A stretch of 64,000 nucleotides of DNA from Bacillus gaemokensis (GTDB taxonomy: Bacteria; Bacillota; Bacilli; Bacillales; Bacillaceae_G), in assembly GCF_001590835.1 (NCBI RefSeq), contig NZ_LTAQ01000034.1:1166-65165 (forward strand), in the 5' to 3' direction. Of this stretch, positions 25,777 to 34,456 are shown in pieces; position 1 is the first letter of the stretch; every line of letters begins with the position of its first letter. A program made the translations under genes and the position numbers. The notes beneath the pieces are model-generated. The model did not search any database and was not told where the DNA came from. It saw only the letters and a list, made by a program, of their open reading frames with translations.

Positions 25777-26352
25777 TTAAGAAAGCCATTTCGGCGGCAT
25801 ATTCGTATTCCAATAAATATCCCCTAGCTCATGATGTGCTATATATCCATCATCAGAGCGATGGTAATGAAAATTGAAATAATATCCATCTTGTGGTGGA
25901 TGGTCACGTCTTACATGGAAACGTAGCAAGTCATTTCCTGTTTTCGCATCATACACGTGAAAAATCTTTTCGTTATTACCGCCTGTCGGTCTTTGTGAAA
26001 TCGCTAATGACTGTAAAGAATCTTGTGGTACATCCGTTGCAAGTTCTGCAATTGCCTCTTCTATTTTAGGTAAAATAACATCTTTAAACTCATCTTCAAT
26101 GACAGGTCCAATTTTAGAGCCGAATTTTTGCATGGATTGTCTTTCAGCCTCTTGCATCGCATAGGTGAGAAAGGCATCCGATGTTATTTCGTTACGACTT
26201 TCTTCATATGTATAGGACGTTTGCTCCAAATTCTGCTGCCTTGTAGGCTTGTCCGCTTTTGCATTATCAAGCAAAATAGAAGGAGGCGTCACTAAACCAA
26301 ATGTAAACACAGTAATTAATGCAACTAACGTCTTTCTAAACCAATTTGGCAT
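25777..26352 (-). CDS. ypjP: YpjP-like exported protein
   Basis: A 191-residue protein beginning MPNWFRKTLVALITVFTFG, a signal peptide or anchor, with a likely cleavage near NAKADKP. The mature part is acidic, then His/Tyr-rich near the end (FNFHYHRSDDGYIAHHELGDIYW). This resembles B. subtilis YpjP, also encoded near thymidylate synthase and dihydrofolate reductase genes. Function unknown. The start at 26352 is preferred because AGGAGGG lies 9 nt upstream. The frame extends into a bcr1-like repeat that begins 34 bases further upstream. Confidence 0.78.
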   Translation of the reverse strand: MPNWFRKTLVALITVFTFGLVTPPSILLDNAKADKPTRQQNLEQTSYTYEESRNEITSDAFLTYAMQEAERQSMQKFGSKIGPVIEDEFKDVILPKIEEAIAELATDVPQDSLQSLAISQRPTGGNNEKIFHVYDAKTGNDLLRFHVRRDHPPQDGYYFNFHYHRSDDGYIAHHELGDIYWNTNMPPKWLS

Positions 26353-26385
26353 TTTTTTATTCCCTCCTCTTCCACTCATTATATT

Positions 26386-26539
26386 TTTATCCCACATTAG
26401 CGGGCAGTAAGACCTCCACCTCAAGATTCAGAGAGAATTGAAAAAGATAAGTGGAGGATAACTGCCCATAAAAGCCCGATTGGTTCAACTAACCATCAAT
26501 TTGAGCTGAAGCTCCCCACTGATGGAAGTTCCACTTTAT
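26386..26539 (-). repeat. bcr1-like interspersed repeat with TTTAT target duplications
   Basis: The core (26391-26534, 144 bp) is flanked by TTTAT at 26386-26390 and 26535-26539. It carries GCGGGCAGTAAGACCTCCAC near its left edge and CTGATGGAAGTTCCAC at its right edge. The reverse complement matches the repeat at 11947-12084 over its ends and centre. It lies just upstream of ypjP, probably within or beside its promoter. Confidence 0.8.
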
Positions 26540-26620
26540 AACGGTTGTTTCTTCCATTATACAAAATGATGCTAATTTTTGCACTTTACAAATTTATTAA
26601 TGTTCATATTTTTTTCATTT

Positions 26621-26650
26621 GAATATGGAATAGTAAGATTTCATACACTA
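26621..26650 (+). promoter_or_regulatory. Candidate sporulation (SigE/SigK-type) promoter
   Basis: CATACACTA (26642-26650) matches the -10 consensus of the mother-cell sigma factors (SigE CATACA-T; SigK CATA---TA). GAATATG lies 14 bases upstream as a possible -35. It precedes the 25-residue peptide gene by 30 bases. No well-spaced SigA promoter was found there. Confidence 0.4.
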
Positions 26651-26680
26651 TAAATACAACTAAATTGAGGAGGAATTTTA

Positions 26681-26758
26681 ATGACTCTTGATGTCATGTA
26701 CTCCGTCGTGAGCATTTTTGTTCTGTTATATTTTATTTATCAGTCCATTACAGACTAA
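26681..26758 (+). CDS. 25-residue membrane peptide
   Basis: A tiny ORF with a perfect ribosome site (GAGGAGGAATTTTA before ATG) and its own terminator directly after the stop. The product MTLDVMYSVVSIFVLLYFI plus a short polar tail is a single-pass membrane peptide. No family is recognised. The candidate sporulation promoter upstream suggests expression in the mother cell, which is an inference. Confidence 0.65.
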   Translation: MTLDVMYSVVSIFVLLYFIYQSITD

Positions 26759-26783
26759 AAAAGAGCCGTAACGGCTCTTTTTT
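26755..26783. terminator. Bidirectional terminator
   Basis: AAAAAGAGCCGT and ACGGCTCTTTTTT form a very tight hairpin between the small peptide gene and the ABC permease gene. Confidence 0.92.
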
Positions 26784-27978
26784 ATGGCAAGAATACAATC
26801 CACCCTATTACTATTAATAATAAGATTCCAATGATAATAGCCGGTAATAAATAAAACTGCGCAAGTATAACTGTTCCATAAATGAAAACGGCTGGAATAA
26901 ACAAATACATTTTCGCTCTTCCCTTTAGCCATAACAACTTCCCTTGTTCACAATATAATTGCAGAAACATTTTGTTAGCAAATTCATTCCATTGATCACC
27001 TGAGTAACGTGCAATTGCAAAACAAGCAAATACGATAATAATAAGTGCAATCCACCATGGAGTTATTTTCACAGATGCTGCGCTCATGAAAATAATTTTA
27101 ATATAAAAACTTAAAGAGGCACCTGATCGAAAGTACTCCTTTAAAAATGATTCAATAATACGCGAATTAGATTTTTTCCCCAGTATATGCTTCGATCGTG
27201 GAAACAACCATGGCTTCGAACTGTTACTTGGTTTTGTTGCTTGACCGCTGAATTGCATAATTTCCATCGTCCAGCGCATACTCTCTTCCTTTTCTTTTTC
27301 AACTTCTTTAAAAAAGAAACGCTGATAATTCATTTTTTGTTTTATTAATACTACACTAATTATAATACATAAAATGACAAATAGTATTGAATACATTGGA
27401 GTTTTGAAACCTAAAAATACACCACTTCCTAAGCAAATGAAACTAATAATAAATAATATAATTTTTACAATCCATAACGCCCAGCGCTTCCCTCCACGCA
27501 CATCAATATATCTTACCAAAAGTGATAACATGTATCGAAAAGTGGTAAAGGCCAACCAAAATAATACGACTTGTAATAGAGACGCATTCATACTCTTAAT
27601 AAATATAGGTAACATAACCAGCGTCACAATTATATTTGTTATACTCATTCGAATACATGTATACACCATGCCATATTTCATTAACTTTTGCATATGAACT
27701 GGATGCTGAATTAAAAACAGGCTATCCGCTTGCTCAAAGAACGAACGTGCTCCTCTAGAATATGTAACAAAGTAAAATACAAATAGACCTAGTAAAAAAT
27801 AAGCCGGTTCTTCCGCCGATAATTCTCTTTTCCATAATGAATGATAATAGATTCCGCTAAATACAAGTGCTGGAATAATAATATATAAAGCTACCGTCCA
27901 ATCCGTTACAGAACGAATTGATTTCCATTTTCTTTGCAATTCATGACGTAACCTTTTATAAAACTGTTGTTTCATCAT
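26782..27978 (-). CDS. ABC transporter permease, EcsB-like
   Basis: A 398-residue membrane protein with about ten hydrophobic segments. The long basic N-terminus (QQFYKRLRHELQRKWKSI) and ARSFFEQADSLFLIQHPV near residue 76 are typical of EcsB. EcsAB exporters influence protein secretion, membrane proteolysis and competence in B. subtilis. The gene overlaps the upstream ATPase gene by 23 bases. It could equally be the YthQ-type paralogue, since these pairs are similar. Confidence 0.82.
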   Translation of the reverse strand: MMKQQFYKRLRHELQRKWKSIRSVTDWTVALYIIIPALVFSGIYYHSLWKRELSAEEPAYFLLGLFVFYFVTYSRGARSFFEQADSLFLIQHPVHMQKLMKYGMVYTCIRMSITNIIVTLVMLPIFIKSMNASLLQVVLFWLAFTTFRYMLSLLVRYIDVRGGKRWALWIVKIILFIISFICLGSGVFLGFKTPMYSILFVILCIIISVVLIKQKMNYQRFFFKEVEKEKEESMRWTMEIMQFSGQATKPSNSSKPWLFPRSKHILGKKSNSRIIESFLKEYFRSGASLSFYIKIIFMSAASVKITPWWIALIIIVFACFAIARYSGDQWNEFANKMFLQLYCEQGKLLWLKGRAKMYLFIPAVFIYGTVILAQFYLLPAIIIGILLLIVIGWIVFLP

Positions 27979-28681
27979 GTTGTTCCCGCCTTACGATTGC
28001 ATCAAAACAATCTAATAATGGACTTCCCGGCATTTCTGCTAGTAATTGAATCGTTTGTAAGTCACCATTTGCTAATAATGTACCTTGTGAAATAAGTAAA
28101 AATCGTTCACAGATTCTTTCTGCTGTATCAAGTACGTGTGTACAAAGTAAAATACCTGCCCCGCGCTCTTTCTCTTTATATAAGAAATTTAAAAACTCTC
28201 GCGTTGCCACTGGATCTAACCCAATAAACGGTTCGTCAATAATATAAAAGTCCGGTTCTGTTAAGAAAGCTAAAATTAACATCGACTTTTGTTTCATACC
28301 TTTTGAGAACTTCGATAAGTATTCATGTTTATGTTTTTCCATTCGAAACGTATATAATAACTCTCTTGCTCTTTCTTCCCAGCTCCCTACTTCACAACCG
28401 CGTGTAGCCATTAATAATTCAATGTGTTCCCATAGTGTTAAATAATCATAATACGTTGGATGTTCTGGTACATATGCATATGGATTGTCTTTTTCACCAA
28501 ATAAAATTTCACCATCCATATTTGCCAGCAAGCCAAGCATTGATTTAATTGTCGTACTTTTCCCAGCGCCATTTGCACCAATCAAAGCAACCAATTCACC
28601 TTTTTCAATTGAAAATGCTATATCATGGATTGTTTTTTCTCCTATTTCATAACCCGCTGAGCGAATATTGACTTGTAACAA
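27956..28681 (-). CDS. ABC transporter ATP-binding protein, EcsA-like
   Basis: A 241-residue ATPase. Walker A is GANGAGKSTT near residue 35, the signature is SKFSKGMKQK near 120, Walker B is FYIIDEPFIGLD near 143-154 and the switch His is in CTHVLD near 175. It pairs with the overlapping EcsB-like permease. The substrate is unknown; family precedent is EcsA or YthP. Confidence 0.88.
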   Translation of the reverse strand: MLQVNIRSAGYEIGEKTIHDIAFSIEKGELVALIGANGAGKSTTIKSMLGLLANMDGEILFGEKDNPYAYVPEHPTYYDYLTLWEHIELLMATRGCEVGSWEERARELLYTFRMEKHKHEYLSKFSKGMKQKSMLILAFLTEPDFYIIDEPFIGLDPVATREFLNFLYKEKERGAGILLCTHVLDTAERICERFLLISQGTLLANGDLQTIQLLAEMPGSPLLDCFDAIVRREQHDETTVL

Positions 28682-28860
28682 ATCGCTTCCCCTCTTTTCA
28701 CTTACAGTTAACTCCAGGGAAATTATAACATATTTTCTTTTGAAATATTATTCTATATATCTAATTTATCAAACATTGGTTTTACCAGCAGGAAAAAACA
28801 TTTTTTTACAGAATATTTTAAGTTTGAAGTCATTAATTTATTACATATGGAGTTGATTGT

Positions 28861-29292
28861 ATGACATTTTGCATTCGAAAAGCGACTGTAAACGATATAG
28901 AAGCACTATGTTCACTGACAAAAGAATTAAAGGGCTCATCTATTTCTCATAAGGATATGCAAAACCGCTTGCAATTTGTTGAAATGAGCCCGTTTGATTT
29001 CCTATATGTTTATGAAGAGGAAGATAAGATATTTGGATTCCTAGGATTTCGTATACGAGAAAACTTAGAAGACGTAACGCGTTATGGAGAAATTTCAATT
29101 ATTAGCGTTGACCCTACAATACGCCGAAAAGGAATCGGACAAATCTTAATGGATTATGCAGAACAATTAGCGAAAGACCACAACTGTATTGGAACTTGGC
29201 TTGTAAGCGGTATTCAAAGAACAGAAGCTCATCCGTTCTATAAAAAATTAGGCTATGAAGTAAACGGATATCGCTTTGTAAAATACTTTTAA
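28861..29292 (+). CDS. GNAT-family N-acetyltransferase
   Basis: A 143-residue acetyltransferase. It begins with the typical FCIRKATVNDIEALCSL, and motif A ISIISVDPTIRRKGIGQILM (about 78-97) contains the acetyl-CoA loop RRKGIG. The C-terminal YKKLGYEVNGYRFVK completes the fold. The substrate is unknown. It probably forms an operon with the HAD gene 26 bases downstream. Confidence 0.85.
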   Translation: MTFCIRKATVNDIEALCSLTKELKGSSISHKDMQNRLQFVEMSPFDFLYVYEEEDKIFGFLGFRIRENLEDVTRYGEISIISVDPTIRRKGIGQILMDYAEQLAKDHNCIGTWLVSGIQRTEAHPFYKKLGYEVNGYRFVKYF

Positions 29293-29318
29293 TCTACTAG
29301 GTGAAGGGAACTATTATT

Positions 29319-29843
29319 ATGACAAATATTCAAGCAATTTTTATCGATCGAGATGGAACAATTGGAGGAGATACAACCATACATTATCCTGGTGAATTTA
29401 CCTTATTTCCATTTACACCAAACTCCTTACGCGCGTTAAAAGAAGAAAATATAAAACTATTTTCCTTTACAAACCAGCCTGGTATCGCTGATGGAAAAGC
29501 AGCTGCAAGTGACTTTATCCAAGAACTAAAGGCATTCGGTTTTGATGACGTCTACCTTTGTCCACACAGACATGGAGAAGGATGCGAGTGCCGTAAACCA
29601 AGTACGGGCATGCTCCTACAAGCAGCAGAAACACATAGGCTGGATTTAACAAAATGTATCGTCATTGGCGATCGCTGGACCGATATCGTCGCAGGTGCGA
29701 CTGTTCATGCAACAACGATATTAGTTCAAACGGGTGCTGGACATGACGCATTGCATACATATCGCGATAAATGGGCTCACATTGAACCAAGTTATATTGC
29801 AGCGAATTTTGAGGATGCTACAAAATGGATATTGAAACAATAA
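29319..29843 (+). CDS. HAD-IIIA hydrolase, GmhB/histidinol-phosphatase-like
   Basis: A 174-residue phosphatase. Motif I FIDRDGTIGG is at residues 7-16, motif II SFTNQPGIA near 52, and a zinc-binding loop CPHRHGEGCECRKP lies near 88-101, as in GmhB-type enzymes. Motif IV is GDRWTDIVAG. No cap domain is present. The start at 29319 has GAAGGG about 10 nt upstream. The physiological substrate is unknown. Confidence 0.82.
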   Translation: MTNIQAIFIDRDGTIGGDTTIHYPGEFTLFPFTPNSLRALKEENIKLFSFTNQPGIADGKAAASDFIQELKAFGFDDVYLCPHRHGEGCECRKPSTGMLLQAAETHRLDLTKCIVIGDRWTDIVAGATVHATTILVQTGAGHDALHTYRDKWAHIEPSYIAANFEDATKWILKQ

Positions 29844-29882
29844 AAATCGACTTGTTGATTTGAAATAAAGTTGTACTGTTCT

Positions 29883-29914
29883 CCCCCTTTTAAATACAGT
29901 TGTTAAAAAGGGGG
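29883..29914 (+). terminator. Inverted repeat, possible weak terminator
   Basis: CCCCCTTTT and AAAAAGGGGG pair around a loop of about 13 nt past the HAD gene, but no T tract follows. The remaining 29915-30129 shows nothing I can name. Confidence 0.4.
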
Positions 29915-30129
29915 TTACATCCAAAAAAAGGAAGAAAATCTGAATTTAAAAAATGTATTAAAGAATAGTACGGCGCAGGAACAGTATGTTTAACAATGAA
30001 AGCAATACTACAAAAACCCCCTTATACGTGAAGGATATAAATCTGTTTATATTTATAATTAATATGCATTGTTGGCCACATAACAGCCAAAATACTTAGG
30101 CACTATAAGACGTCAAGCACAGAGCTTTG

Positions 30130-31050
30130 TTAGGTTTTATTATGATTCAAAGTTATGACTACATTTCCCTTTTTGTGTCCTTTTTCTACATATCTATGAG
30201 CCTCTGAAATTTGTTCCAGTGAATAGTATCTGTCTATGACCGATTTTATCTTCCCTGTTTCAATAAGCTCTTTGAGGAAAATTAAATCTTCAGTACGTAT
30301 CTTCGCTATTCCTCCTTCAACTGAAATGTATGTCCCGCTTGGATTTAATGCTTTTTTACAATTAGATTTCGAGTTTTTCCCAACTGCATCAAAGATGATG
30401 TCATATAATTCTCCTCTTTTCGTAAAATCCTCTTTCGTGTAATCCAATACCGTATCAGCCCCTAGAGATTTCACCAATTCTAAATTTTTGGTACTGCATA
30501 CCCCAGTAACTTCTGCCCCAAAGTACTTGGCAAGCTGTACAGCGGAAGTCCCTACTGCTCCAGAAGCTCCATAAATAAGAACTTTTTGCTCGTTCTTGAT
30601 ATTTCCTTTTCTCAGAAAATGTAATGCTGAAGTTCCCCCAAAAAGAACAGCCGCAGCTTCCTCATCAGTCATATTGTTCGGTTTTCTTGCCACCAACCCG
30701 TCTTCAGAAAGACATATGTACTCAGCATAAGCACCAAAATTCATCCCCGTAAATGCAAAAACCTGATCGCCTGTCTTGAATCGCTCTACATTTTTTCCTA
30801 CCGCTTCAATTTCTCCAGCTAATTCTGTTCCTAATATAGGTTTTCTTGGTTTTCTAAAACCTAAGATGATTCGCATAGGAATCCAGTACAAAATTGGGCT
30901 TTTAAAACTTCGAACTCTACAGTCCCCAGATGTTACTGTTGTCGCACAAATTTTTATTAGCACTTCATTATCCCTGGGAATCGGTTTTTCTATCTCCTTT
31001 AGTTGAAGAACATCAGGGGATCCATATTTTGTGCATATAATTGCTTTCAT
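30130..31050 (-). CDS. Zinc-independent medium-chain dehydrogenase / quinone oxidoreductase
   Basis: A 306-residue MDR-superfamily enzyme. An N-terminal GroES-like domain with [16 protein letters not shown] leads into a Rossmann domain with [17 protein letters not shown] near residues 150-165, the NADPH-binding pattern of quinone oxidoreductases. The catalytic zinc Cys of alcohol dehydrogenases is not evident. The likely activity is NADPH-dependent reduction of quinones or enones. It is monocistronic. Confidence 0.82.
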   Translation of the reverse strand: MKAIICTKYGSPDVLQLKEIEKPIPRDNEVLIKICATTVTSGDCRVRSFKSPILYWIPMRIILGFRKPRKPILGTELAGEIEAVGKNVERFKTGDQVFAFTGMNFGAYAEYICLSEDGLVARKPNNMTDEEAAAVLFGGTSALHFLRKGNIKNEQKVLIYGASGAVGTSAVQLAKYFGAEVTGVCSTKNLELVKSLGADTVLDYTKEDFTKRGELYDIIFDAVGKNSKSNCKKALNPSGTYISVEGGIAKIRTEDLIFLKELIETGKIKSVIDRYYSLEQISEAHRYVEKGHKKGNVVITLNHNKT

Positions 31051-31133
31051 AAACTATCCTCCCTTACTTCTTTCATTTAAGCTCATGATATAATATACAT
31101 ACTTTAAGAGAATATACCTTGAACAACTCACCA

Positions 31134-31171
31134 ATAAAAAAGCTCAACATACCAATCTGGTACGCTGAGCT
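31134..31171 (-). terminator. Terminator of trmO-GNAT
   Basis: On the minus strand GAGCTCAGCGTACC pairs imperfectly with GGTATGTTGAGC, followed by TTTTTTATT. Confidence 0.7.
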
Positions 31172-31190
31172 CCTAATATATATTTCATTC

Positions 31191-31631
31191 TTAAAAAGTT
31201 AACTCATAATGAAAATAACGATTATCCCTTAAATAGCCATTTTCAGCGTATAATCGCTGTGCTGATATGTTATCAATTTCCGTCTGAAGTTTTAAACCCT
31301 TTGCACCATTTTCTAATGCAAAAGTTCTAGCTGCTTCTAACAATTTCTTCCCAGTACCTGCACCGCGCTTGTTGGCTTGTACAAATAGATCATTTAAAAT
31401 CCATAATTCCTTCATCGAAACAGAGGAGAAAGACGGATATAATTGGGTAAATCCAAGATATTGTCCATCTTCAACGGCTACAAAAATGACAGATTCTTTC
31501 TGCTCTATACGATTACGTAAAAATACCTTTGCTTCTTCTACATTCGATTCTTGTTTATAAAATACGCGATAATTATTAAATACAGCTGCTAATCCATCTA
31601 AATCTGCAATTGTTGCTTCATATATTTTCAC
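31191..31631 (-). CDS. GNAT-family N-acetyltransferase, GTG start
   Basis: A 146-residue acetyltransferase with YLGFTQLYPSFSSVSMKELW, the acetyl-CoA loop QANKRGAGTGKKLL and ENGAKGLKLQTEIDNISAQRLY, where the terminal Y is the usual catalytic Tyr. The start is GTG at 31631. Its last two bases overlap the TGA of trmO (GTGA overlap), and GGAGCGGAG lies upstream, so translation is coupled. The substrate is unknown. Confidence 0.82.
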   Translation of the reverse strand: MKIYEATIADLDGLAAVFNNYRVFYKQESNVEEAKVFLRNRIEQKESVIFVAVEDGQYLGFTQLYPSFSSVSMKELWILNDLFVQANKRGAGTGKKLLEAARTFALENGAKGLKLQTEIDNISAQRLYAENGYLRDNRYFHYELTF

Positions 31632-32101
31632 TTTACTCCGCTCCCTTGCCAATATTGCTTCATAAGATCCGTGGCCCAATCTGGCTGAATAATTCCTTCA
31701 CTTGGTACAAACTCCCTCATAACAGGCTTTATATCCAATATAGGAGTGCCATCAATTGCATCTAATCCTTCAACTACAATTGATTTCCCTTCCCGTCTTA
31801 CAACCTTCGCAATTGTCGCTCCTAATCGGTTCGGACGATTTTTCCCACGCTGCGCAAAAATACCTACTTTCGGATATTCCTTATTATTTCGAGGATGTCT
31901 AGCAGAATATTGAATCTGTTCATCTGTCACTTTATGAAAATAGAAAATCACTTCAATATGCGAAAAACTTTCAATGCCCTGTATACTTTCTTCCGAAAAG
32001 GAATCAGTTAATGTAATAAGAGATTGTACTTCTCCCCATTCGTCATCCATTATCATTTTTCTTTCATTATGTACAAACGCAATTGGCTGAAGTGAAAACA
32101 T
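31628..32101 (-). CDS. TrmO-family tRNA methyltransferase (TsaA/UPF0066)
   Basis: A 157-residue protein with the single TsaA-like domain. Markers are FSHIEVIFYFHK near residues 46-57, RGKNRPNRLGAT near 85-96, which is the SAM-binding region, and DGTPILDIKP near 117-126. TrmO N6-methylates t6A37 of tRNA-Thr in E. coli; Bacillus homologues are shorter and less well studied. It is translated together with the downstream GNAT gene. Confidence 0.82.
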   Translation of the reverse strand: MFSLQPIAFVHNERKMIMDDEWGEVQSLITLTDSFSEESIQGIESFSHIEVIFYFHKVTDEQIQYSARHPRNNKEYPKVGIFAQRGKNRPNRLGATIAKVVRREGKSIVVEGLDAIDGTPILDIKPVMREFVPSEGIIQPDWATDLMKQYWQGSGVK

Positions 32102-32201
32102 TCATACTCCCCCTTTTTGTAACCACTTACATTATAAAGTATTTTCTGAATGTTTTCCATCTATAATACCAAATATTGTTTACATAATAAAATTATAGTC
32201 G

Positions 32202-32848
32202 TTATTCTAAAGATGTATTCACAGCTTCAACAGCATGTATAATCGTCGTATCAAATAATGGAACTTGAGAATCTTCTTGTTTTACTAATAGTCCTATTTC
32301 CGTACATCCTAATATAATTCCTTCTGCTCCATTTTGTACTAGAAGATCTATTATCTTCTTATAGGAATCTCTTGATGTTTGATTAATCTTTCCTAAACAT
32401 AACTCGTTATACATGATTCCATTTACTATTTCTCTATCCGATTCATTTGGTACAATTACTTTTATTCCATTCTCTTCTATGCGGGATTTGTAAAAATCCT
32501 GTTCCATCGTATATTTCGTTCCAAGCAAACCAACTGTTCGAGTGCCTTGTTTTTTTATTTCCTTGGCTGTCGCATCAGCAATATGTAAAATAGGAATATT
32601 TACTTTCGCTTTTATATTACGAATAACTTTATGCATTGTATTTGTACAAATCACAATGAAGTCTGCTCCACCTTTTTCAAAAGAATATGCAACTTCCCCT
32701 AATACTTTTCCCGCCTTTTCCCAATCACCTTCAGATTGGTAGCGTTCAATCTCTTCAAAATTAACACTATACAATAGACACTTTGCTGAATGTAATATTC
32801 AGATGATGATTCCCAACTCATCCCACCAATAAGTCCTACCGTTTTCAT
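32202..32848 (-). pseudogene. Aspartate/glutamate racemase-family gene with frameshifting deletion
   Basis: ATG at 32848, with GGGGAATG upstream, starts MKTVGLIGGMSWESSSEYY, the family N-terminus. The normal frame is lost near 32788-32796, and the protein resumes in another frame with HSAKCLLYSVNFEEIERYQ to 32202. About 12-16 residues appear deleted between the two parts. Both catalytic Cys regions (VICTNTMHK and LGCTEIGLL) survive downstream. An internal start at 32774 would give a 190-residue protein lacking the first strand and substrate loop. Confidence 0.75.
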
Positions 32849-32913
32849 CTTACATTCCCCATCTAATAATTATTATAGAATTATCTTATTATATAATTTT
32901 AATACAATAAACC

Positions 32914-32944
32914 AAGACTTTATCCAAATAATATAAAGTCTTGT
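32914..32944 (-). terminator. Terminator of the GntP cassette
   Basis: CAAGACTTTAT and ATAAAGTCTTG form an 11-bp stem with a 9-nt loop 30 bases past the permease stop; the T run is weak. Confidence 0.55.
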
Positions 32945-32973
32945 TCCCTACTACCCCTACTACTACTATTCCT

Positions 32974-34413
32974 TTATACAATCCCAGTCAAACTATAAAC
33001 ACTAATCACCACAAACACAGCTAACGTTTTAATAATCGTAATCGCAAAAATATCACGATACGATTGTTTGTGTGTTAATCCTGTTACTGCTAATAAAGTA
33101 ATAACTGCACCGTTATGTGGTAATGTATCCATTCCTCCTGATGCCATTGAAATCACTCTATGCATTACTTCAAATGGGATATTATATTGTTCGGCAGCTG
33201 CAATATATTTCTCTGACATTGCACTTAAGGCGATTCCCATACCTCCTGATGCCGAACCAGTAATTCCAGCAAGGACGTTTGTTGTAACTGCTCCATTTAC
33301 AAGTGGGTTTGTAAATGTTGTGGAGATACCATCTCGAATAACGCCAAATCCTGGAAGTGCTGCAATAACTCCTCCAAAACCATATTCCGCTCCAGTATTC
33401 ATCGCCGCTAGTAAAGCACCACCAATACTTGCATTTAAACCAGCTTGAAACCCTGTAAATAAACGTTTCCAATTTAAGATTATCGTTGTAATAATTCCAA
33501 TTAAAAGTGCCAGTTCTACAGACCATACCCCTAATACACCCGAAAGTTCTACTTTTCCAAACGTTTTTAGTCCAATCGATGAAAAATCAAATCCCTTTGG
33601 ATACCATGTGGGAATTGCCACTGTAAATATTTTATTCATTACCCCTACTAAAATAAGTGGTACAAAAGCAAGCACTTGGCGAAGTGGTGTAATTTTAGGA
33701 GTACTTATAATCGGCTTTATATTTTGTTCTGTTTCAGTTGTAGCTGCCATTTCATGATTTTCATTTTCAAATCCATAGTACCCTTCGCCATTTGCTTCGG
33801 CTTTTTTTCTTCGACTTTCTAAATAGAACATACCAACAAGAAACACAAAGATTGCCCCGATGATTCCAAGAAATGGCGCTGCATAAATGTCTGTTTTAAA
33901 AAATGTTGTCGGAATTACATTTTGAATTTGCGGAGTTCCTGGAAGAGCATCCATTGTAAACGTAATCGCTCCAAGAGCAATCGTTCCAGGTATGAGCCGT
34001 TTTGGAATATTCGCTTCTCTAAATAAATTAGCCGCAAATGGATATACCGCAAAAGCAACCACAAACAAACTGACGCCGCTATAAGTCAAAATTGCTCCCA
34101 TAAGAACAATTGCTAGCATAGAGCGTTTAACACCAACAAGCTGAATAATTGTTTTTGCGATAGACTCGGCAATACCGGACATTTCTACTACCTTACCAAA
34201 AATTGCTCCAAGTAAGAAAACAGGGAAATATAATTTAATAAAACCAACCATCTTTTCCATAAAAATATTTGAGAAAAACGGTAATACATGACTTGGTTCC
34301 GTTAATAAAACAGCAAATAGCGCACAGATTGGAGCGAATAATATAACTGAAAAACCACGATAGGCAACAAACATCAGCATACAAAGAGCTAATAAAATAA
34401 TTACTAATTCCAT
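32974..34413 (-). CDS. GntP-family permease (copy 1)
   Basis: A 479-residue polytopic permease of the gluconate:H+ symporter family, with about 12 hydrophobic segments. Family landmarks include ELVIILLALCMLMFVAYRG at the N-terminus, TMDALPGTPQIQNVIPTTFF near residue 153 and ASGGMDTLPHNGAVITLL near 430. It shares the same length and most residues with the copy at 35780-37219. The substrate is an organic or sugar acid. Pairing with an alcohol dehydrogenase suggests a hydroxy acid such as hydroxybutyrate, by inference only. Confidence 0.88.
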   Translation of the reverse strand: MELVIILLALCMLMFVAYRGFSVILFAPICALFAVLLTEPSHVLPFFSNIFMEKMVGFIKLYFPVFLLGAIFGKVVEMSGIAESIAKTIIQLVGVKRSMLAIVLMGAILTYSGVSLFVVAFAVYPFAANLFREANIPKRLIPGTIALGAITFTMDALPGTPQIQNVIPTTFFKTDIYAAPFLGIIGAIFVFLVGMFYLESRRKKAEANGEGYYGFENENHEMAATTETEQNIKPIISTPKITPLRQVLAFVPLILVGVMNKIFTVAIPTWYPKGFDFSSIGLKTFGKVELSGVLGVWSVELALLIGIITTIILNWKRLFTGFQAGLNASIGGALLAAMNTGAEYGFGGVIAALPGFGVIRDGISTTFTNPLVNGAVTTNVLAGITGSASGGMGIALSAMSEKYIAAAEQYNIPFEVMHRVISMASGGMDTLPHNGAVITLLAVTGLTHKQSYRDIFAITIIKTLAVFVVISVYSLTGIV

Positions 34414-34456
34414 TTCCTACCCCCTTTTCATTTCCACGGAAATATTTGAAGAATAT

